Part shown: positions 33,000-35,900 of the stretch, piece by piece | Layout: each line of letters begins with the position of its first letter | Position numbering within the stretch: the stretch's first letter is position 1 | NCBI GenBank assembly: GCA_011316305.1 | Contig: SAUG01000155.1 | Location: 1-35,900, forward strand | From: Rusavskia elegans | Taxonomy: Eukaryota > Ascomycota > Lecanoromycetes > Teloschistales > Teloschistaceae | Reading direction: 5' to 3' | Length of the DNA: 35,900 bases | Translations under genes and position numbers: made by a program | The notes under the pieces: generated by a model | Databases searched by the model: none | Seen by the model: only the letters and a program-made list of their open reading frames with translations | Told to the model about the DNA's origin: nothing

Positions 33000-34845
33000 T
33001 CAGCGAACGGGCTTCTTCTTGCCTCTTCCTTTTCCTTTTTTGGCAGCTGAGGCAGAGGCTTGTTGAGAATTCTCCTGAGAAGGCAATGGAGTGCTTCCTG
33101 TGCCTTCAGAGTCCTCACAATTCCGCCGCTTTATCCGCGAATCCCTTTGCCCACGAGACCTGCTGGAGCGCTTCGCAGGAAGTGGAAGGCTTGGCCTAGG
33201 CTCGTCTTCTTCTCCCTCCTCCTCCTCCTCTTCTTCTTCATCTTGCGAGCTCTCTGCGGTTTGGAACTCTTCGCTAGTGGCGCTTTGAGCGGTCTCGACG
33301 ACCTGGGACACCATCGTAAGCGTATCTAGCTCCAGCTGCTGACTTCCCGTAGATGCAAAGCTGGCGCCCGTGTTGGAAGGGAATGGGGTGATGGGAGGTC
33401 GATTGACGACTTCGTTCGCATCGCGTATGGCTTTATCCCTCATCTCCTTCGCCAAGTCAATGGAGTTCCTGTACCACGTCGCTCCGGTCCTGAAAGTTTC
33501 CTCAGAGCCGCCCATGGCAAAGGACCCCAAATGATTCATGTAGTAGAAGGGTCGCTCTCCGGGATTGGCAGGCGGGGCAGGATGGCTGCTATACATTTTC
33601 AGTTGGCCACTGTGATAGATAGACGAGAATGCGTAGGCATTGCCATCAAACTGTGGCTCTGCTTGTCCGTGGGACTGGACAGCATTGTAGGCTCGCCCTC
33701 CCAAAAAAACGTCGTATGTAGCTTGCCGTTTAGCGACGGCTGCGGAACCATCCGGACCTTTCGCAGCGGTGACGTGGTTTGGCACGATGGGTAGGTTATG
33801 CTGCGTAGAAGGAACGACAAGGTGCCCAATCTCATCGCGTATTCGACGGTCAAGCTGTTCCGGACGCGCGCCATGGTAGAAGTCTGGATTGCCAGGCACG
33901 AGATTCTCGTCTTCCGTAAGAGGGGCCAGATTCGTAAAGGGTATCTCACCTGAAGTGGTCTTGGAGTCCTTGATTTTTCCTCGTATGATGGGAATCACCT
34001 CTTTCTTCACATCGCTCTCCTTGGCAGCATTTGCATCCAGTTCAACAAACTCTTCGAACTGTTCTTTGGAGAACTTGGAGGGGGAGAGAGAGGGTCGGGG
34101 CTGTGCGAGCCTTTCGTTAATGTCGTCCCAGTTCTCAGGCTTTGGCGCAACTCTGCCGTCTGGGAACCTGTAATGAGGAGGGACGACATGAAAATCTATG
34201 AGGAGTTGTTCGAATGATCGGTCATATGGTGATAGGCTCTTGCTGCTACCGCCTTCCGTTGTAGGCTTCGTTTTCGTGGAGCGGCGACTTCGCGGCCTGC
34301 TTATAGAGCTGGTCTGGCTCGGAGCCATTGGGTTGGTGCTCATGGGATATGCCGCTCTCTGGCAATAAGGGTATCATTAGCACAAGCCTTAGGGAAGCAA
34401 TGGAGGTTCATACGCCTCTGAGATCCCGGAGATCTGGGCCACCGTGCCTGGAGAAGCTCTGGAGGGCTTTGTATTGCTTGTGCCCACAGTTCTCAAGATA
34501 CGTATGGGCTGGTTTGAGAGGTTGATGGCATCTCTTCCACTCTGCAACGGCAAGTCTGGTAGCAGGGCGACGGATTCGCTGATTCGGTCCAGGCTCTCGT
34601 GCTGCCTGGATAGTTTGTCGTCTCAGTGCTCTCAATGCACGTCTCTCCAAGGGAATTACCGATGAATTGTCTTGATGTGCCGCTGGCTCTTGGGGATCTG
34701 GTATGTGGACAGCTTTGCGCTTCTTCGATACAGTCTGACGAGCTTTTCCCTCGGACTCGAGAGGATTCTGATCAGAACGGAGACGCTTGCGTGAATTCGA
34801 AGGTGCTGGAGTCTGCATGTGGGAGGCAGCTCTTGTGAGAGTCAC
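33000..34845 (-). CDS. DUF7924-type protein, two exons, 596 residues
   Basis: Exon 1 is 34,845-34,414 (144 codons) and exon 2 34,358-33,000 (452 codons plus stop). The 55-bp intron (34,413-34,359) has GTATGA, TGCTAATGA and TTGCCAG and preserves frame. Exon 1 carries basic nuclear-localisation-like clusters (SRKRLR at 18, KKRK at 41) and the block SFSRHGGPDLRDLRG (130-144) typical, as I recall, of the family's N-terminus. Exon 2 has NWDDINERLAQPRPSLSPSK (220-239), IPFTNLAPLT, NPDFYHGARPEQLDRR (301-316), IVPNHVTAAKGPDG (335-348), RQATYDVFLGGRAYNAVQS and YHSGQLKMYSSHPAPP. Then follow an acidic tract (about 517-530) and a basic tail KKGKGRGKKK (584-593). The conserved core is thought related to PD-(D/E)XK nuclease folds; function is unknown. 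No RIP or disruption. A shorter start at Met10 is possible. Confidence 0.82.
34359..34413 (-). other. Intron of the DUF7924-type gene
   Basis: 55 bp with donor GTATGA directly after the DLRG codons, branch-like CTAATGA 18 nt before the acceptor, and acceptor GCCAG. Without splicing, exon 1 would stop at TGA in the donor (34,410-34,408). Confidence 0.8.
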
Positions 34846-35210
34846 AATGAGTTAAAGAGGTGGGCAGTCGTGAGAAATTGATCAAGAGCGGCGCTTGCGC
34901 AGGGCTAGCCGCCCCCACGTTTCAGCAAGCTGCAGGAGCGGCATACCATTTGTCATGGGTCCTCGGAAGGAGGAACTGCAGACCACGGTAGCATCACACC
35001 GCATCGAGGGTACTGACCGTACTGCGGAGTGCTTTAGTAGCATCGGATTAACGTTACGGAGAGTGTCAGCATATAGGAGCAATTATAAGGAGTTTATGGA
35101 GAAGCCAGTTGGCATTTCTCGCTGAAGCCCTATAAGGTCACGTGCACCTGCCCGATGAGATTTAGCGTGGTTCTAACGTGGTTTAGCGTCTCCATAGTGC
35201 TAGTCACTTT
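34846..35210. promoter_or_regulatory. Upstream region of the DUF7924-type gene
   Basis: 365 bp of GC-balanced DNA between the gene start and the distal RIP block. It contains a CACGTG palindrome (35,139-35,144), a potential bHLH/bZIP site. Short ORFs here are not supported. Confidence 0.35.
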
Positions 35211-35289
35211 ATAGATTTAGTTATTTTTGATTATTAATTTTATATTCGGAAAATTAATAATTCGATGAATATATTATATATTTATTTAA

Positions 35290-35563
35290 TTAATTTGATT
35301 TTGATTTTAGTATTCTGTAAACCAATAGTTAGATAAATAAATCAGACGTTAATATATTAATATCGAATCGACAATTATAGAATTTATATTCTAATTTAAT
35401 TAATATAAATAACGATTTCTTGAAATTTTATTTAAATTTATTTAATAATGAAATTTAATTTTTTAGTTATCTTTCAATATAGAGTTTTTATAGATAATTA
35501 TATCCCGTAATTATCGTATATTATTTGTTATTTTTTTATTAATAATATAAATTCTATAATTAA
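35290..35563 (+). repeat. ST1 copy I (5' part), telomere-proximal
   Basis: ATTTTGATTTTAGTATTCTG, then TAAACCAATAG, follows the ST1 5' end to TAATATAAATTCTATAATTAA, where a CGGATC-type element replaces it. Truncated by that insertion or by terminal loss. Confidence 0.75.
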
Positions 35564-35837
35564 ATTAGCCGTCGGATCGGATTTCGAATCCGGATTATAA
35601 AAATATAATCCGATCAAAACCAGATCGAATTAGATTGGCTATTTCGATATAGATTTCTATCGGTATTTAGAAAGTTCGATTCGAATTTTAATAAATTAGT
35701 TCGATCCGATCCGCTAAATAGTTCGGATCGGTTTTTAAAATTAAAACCGAAAATTAAATCGGATAATAGAATAAAAATCGATAGAAATCAAATCAAATCG
35801 ATTAGATCTTCTAAATATAGTAGAATACTATTATAAA
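35564..35837. mobile_element. CGGATC-type element fragment abutting the telomere
   Basis: TAA, then ATTAGCCGTCGGATCGGATT, then CGAATCCGG, corresponds to the right tip of copies 1 and 2 read in reverse. GATCCGATCCG and CGGATCGG words continue to about 35,760. The opposite tip is not seen before the telomere, so the copy appears cut by the chromosome end. Confidence 0.55.
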
Positions 35838-35900
35838 GGGTTAGGGTTAGGGTTAGGGTTAGGGTTAGGGTTAGGGTTAGGGTTAGGGTTAGGGTTAGGG
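35838..35900 (+). repeat. Telomere, GGG plus ten TTAGGG units
   Basis: 63 bp of perfect TTAGGG repeat running to the window end with the G-rich strand 3'-ward, as at a right chromosome end. No degenerate units occur at the proximal edge. The true telomere may be longer than the ten units shown. Confidence 0.98.

Noticed and set aside
33060..33949. ORFs of 65-116 codons on both strands within the DUF7924-type gene
   Set aside because: Out-of-frame or antisense readings of exon 2, including the long Ser run caused by the acidic tract.
31316..35837. A telomere-linked RecQ helicase gene, common at fungal chromosome ends
   Set aside because: No helicase motif (DEAH box, long ORF) occurs in the distal 4.5 kb.
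1..35900. CRISPR array or bacterial-type operon
   Set aside because: The sequence is eukaryotic (introns, TTAGGG telomere, RIP); no regularly spaced repeats of the CRISPR kind exist.

Overview
This window is the right-hand end of a chromosome from a filamentous ascomycete (Pezizomycotina). It finishes in ten copies of TTAGGG running off the 3' end. Short introns with GT...CTAAT/CTAAC...AG signals, fungal-type proteins, and long AT-rich blocks nearly devoid of CpA/TpG but still rich in CpG point to a genome with repeat-induced point mutation (RIP). Species cannot be named from the sequence alone.

Layout. 1-3,620 is GC-balanced host DNA. It holds a frameshifted, stop-riddled gene remnant (about 85-900, minus) and one apparently intact three-exon gene for a secreted cysteine-rich protein (1,641-2,528, plus). 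From 3,620 to about 31,690 the window is almost entirely repeats, mostly RIP-mutated: a recurring ~0.9-1.0 kb element (named here ST1) present as about ten full or partial copies in both orientations; a 1.7-kb TIR transposon (4,755-6,461); a 5.7-kb Copia retrotransposon on the minus strand with recognisable integrase, reverse transcriptase and RNase H (7,917-13,664); one solo LTR with a perfect 5-bp target duplication (20,720-21,127) plus three relics of the same LTR family; and ~450-bp GC-containing TIR elements built of CGGATCGGAT-like motifs. Short islands less affected by RIP lie at 6,840-7,970 and 13,550-14,170. The block 14,210-18,980 is too mutated to assign.

A second GC-balanced island, 31,690-35,210, lies about 0.6 kb from the telomere repeats. 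It carries a 5'-truncated, interrupted remnant resembling the C-terminal part of the DUF3435/FluG-like family (31,952-32,881, plus) and, converging on it, an intact two-exon gene for a 596-residue DUF7924-type protein (33,000-34,845, minus). Between this gene and the telomere lie a truncated ST1 copy and a CGGATC-rich element that abuts the TTAGGG array directly.

No operon or pathway is encoded. The picture is a nested transposon graveyard around two small gene islands. Insertion order can be partly read: ST1 copies were hit by RIP, then received the solo LTR and the CGGATC-type elements, which keep more CpA/TpG. The most promising unexplained item is ST1, a repeat without visible terminal inverted repeats that retains traces of a ~200-240-codon reading frame belonging to no family I recognise.
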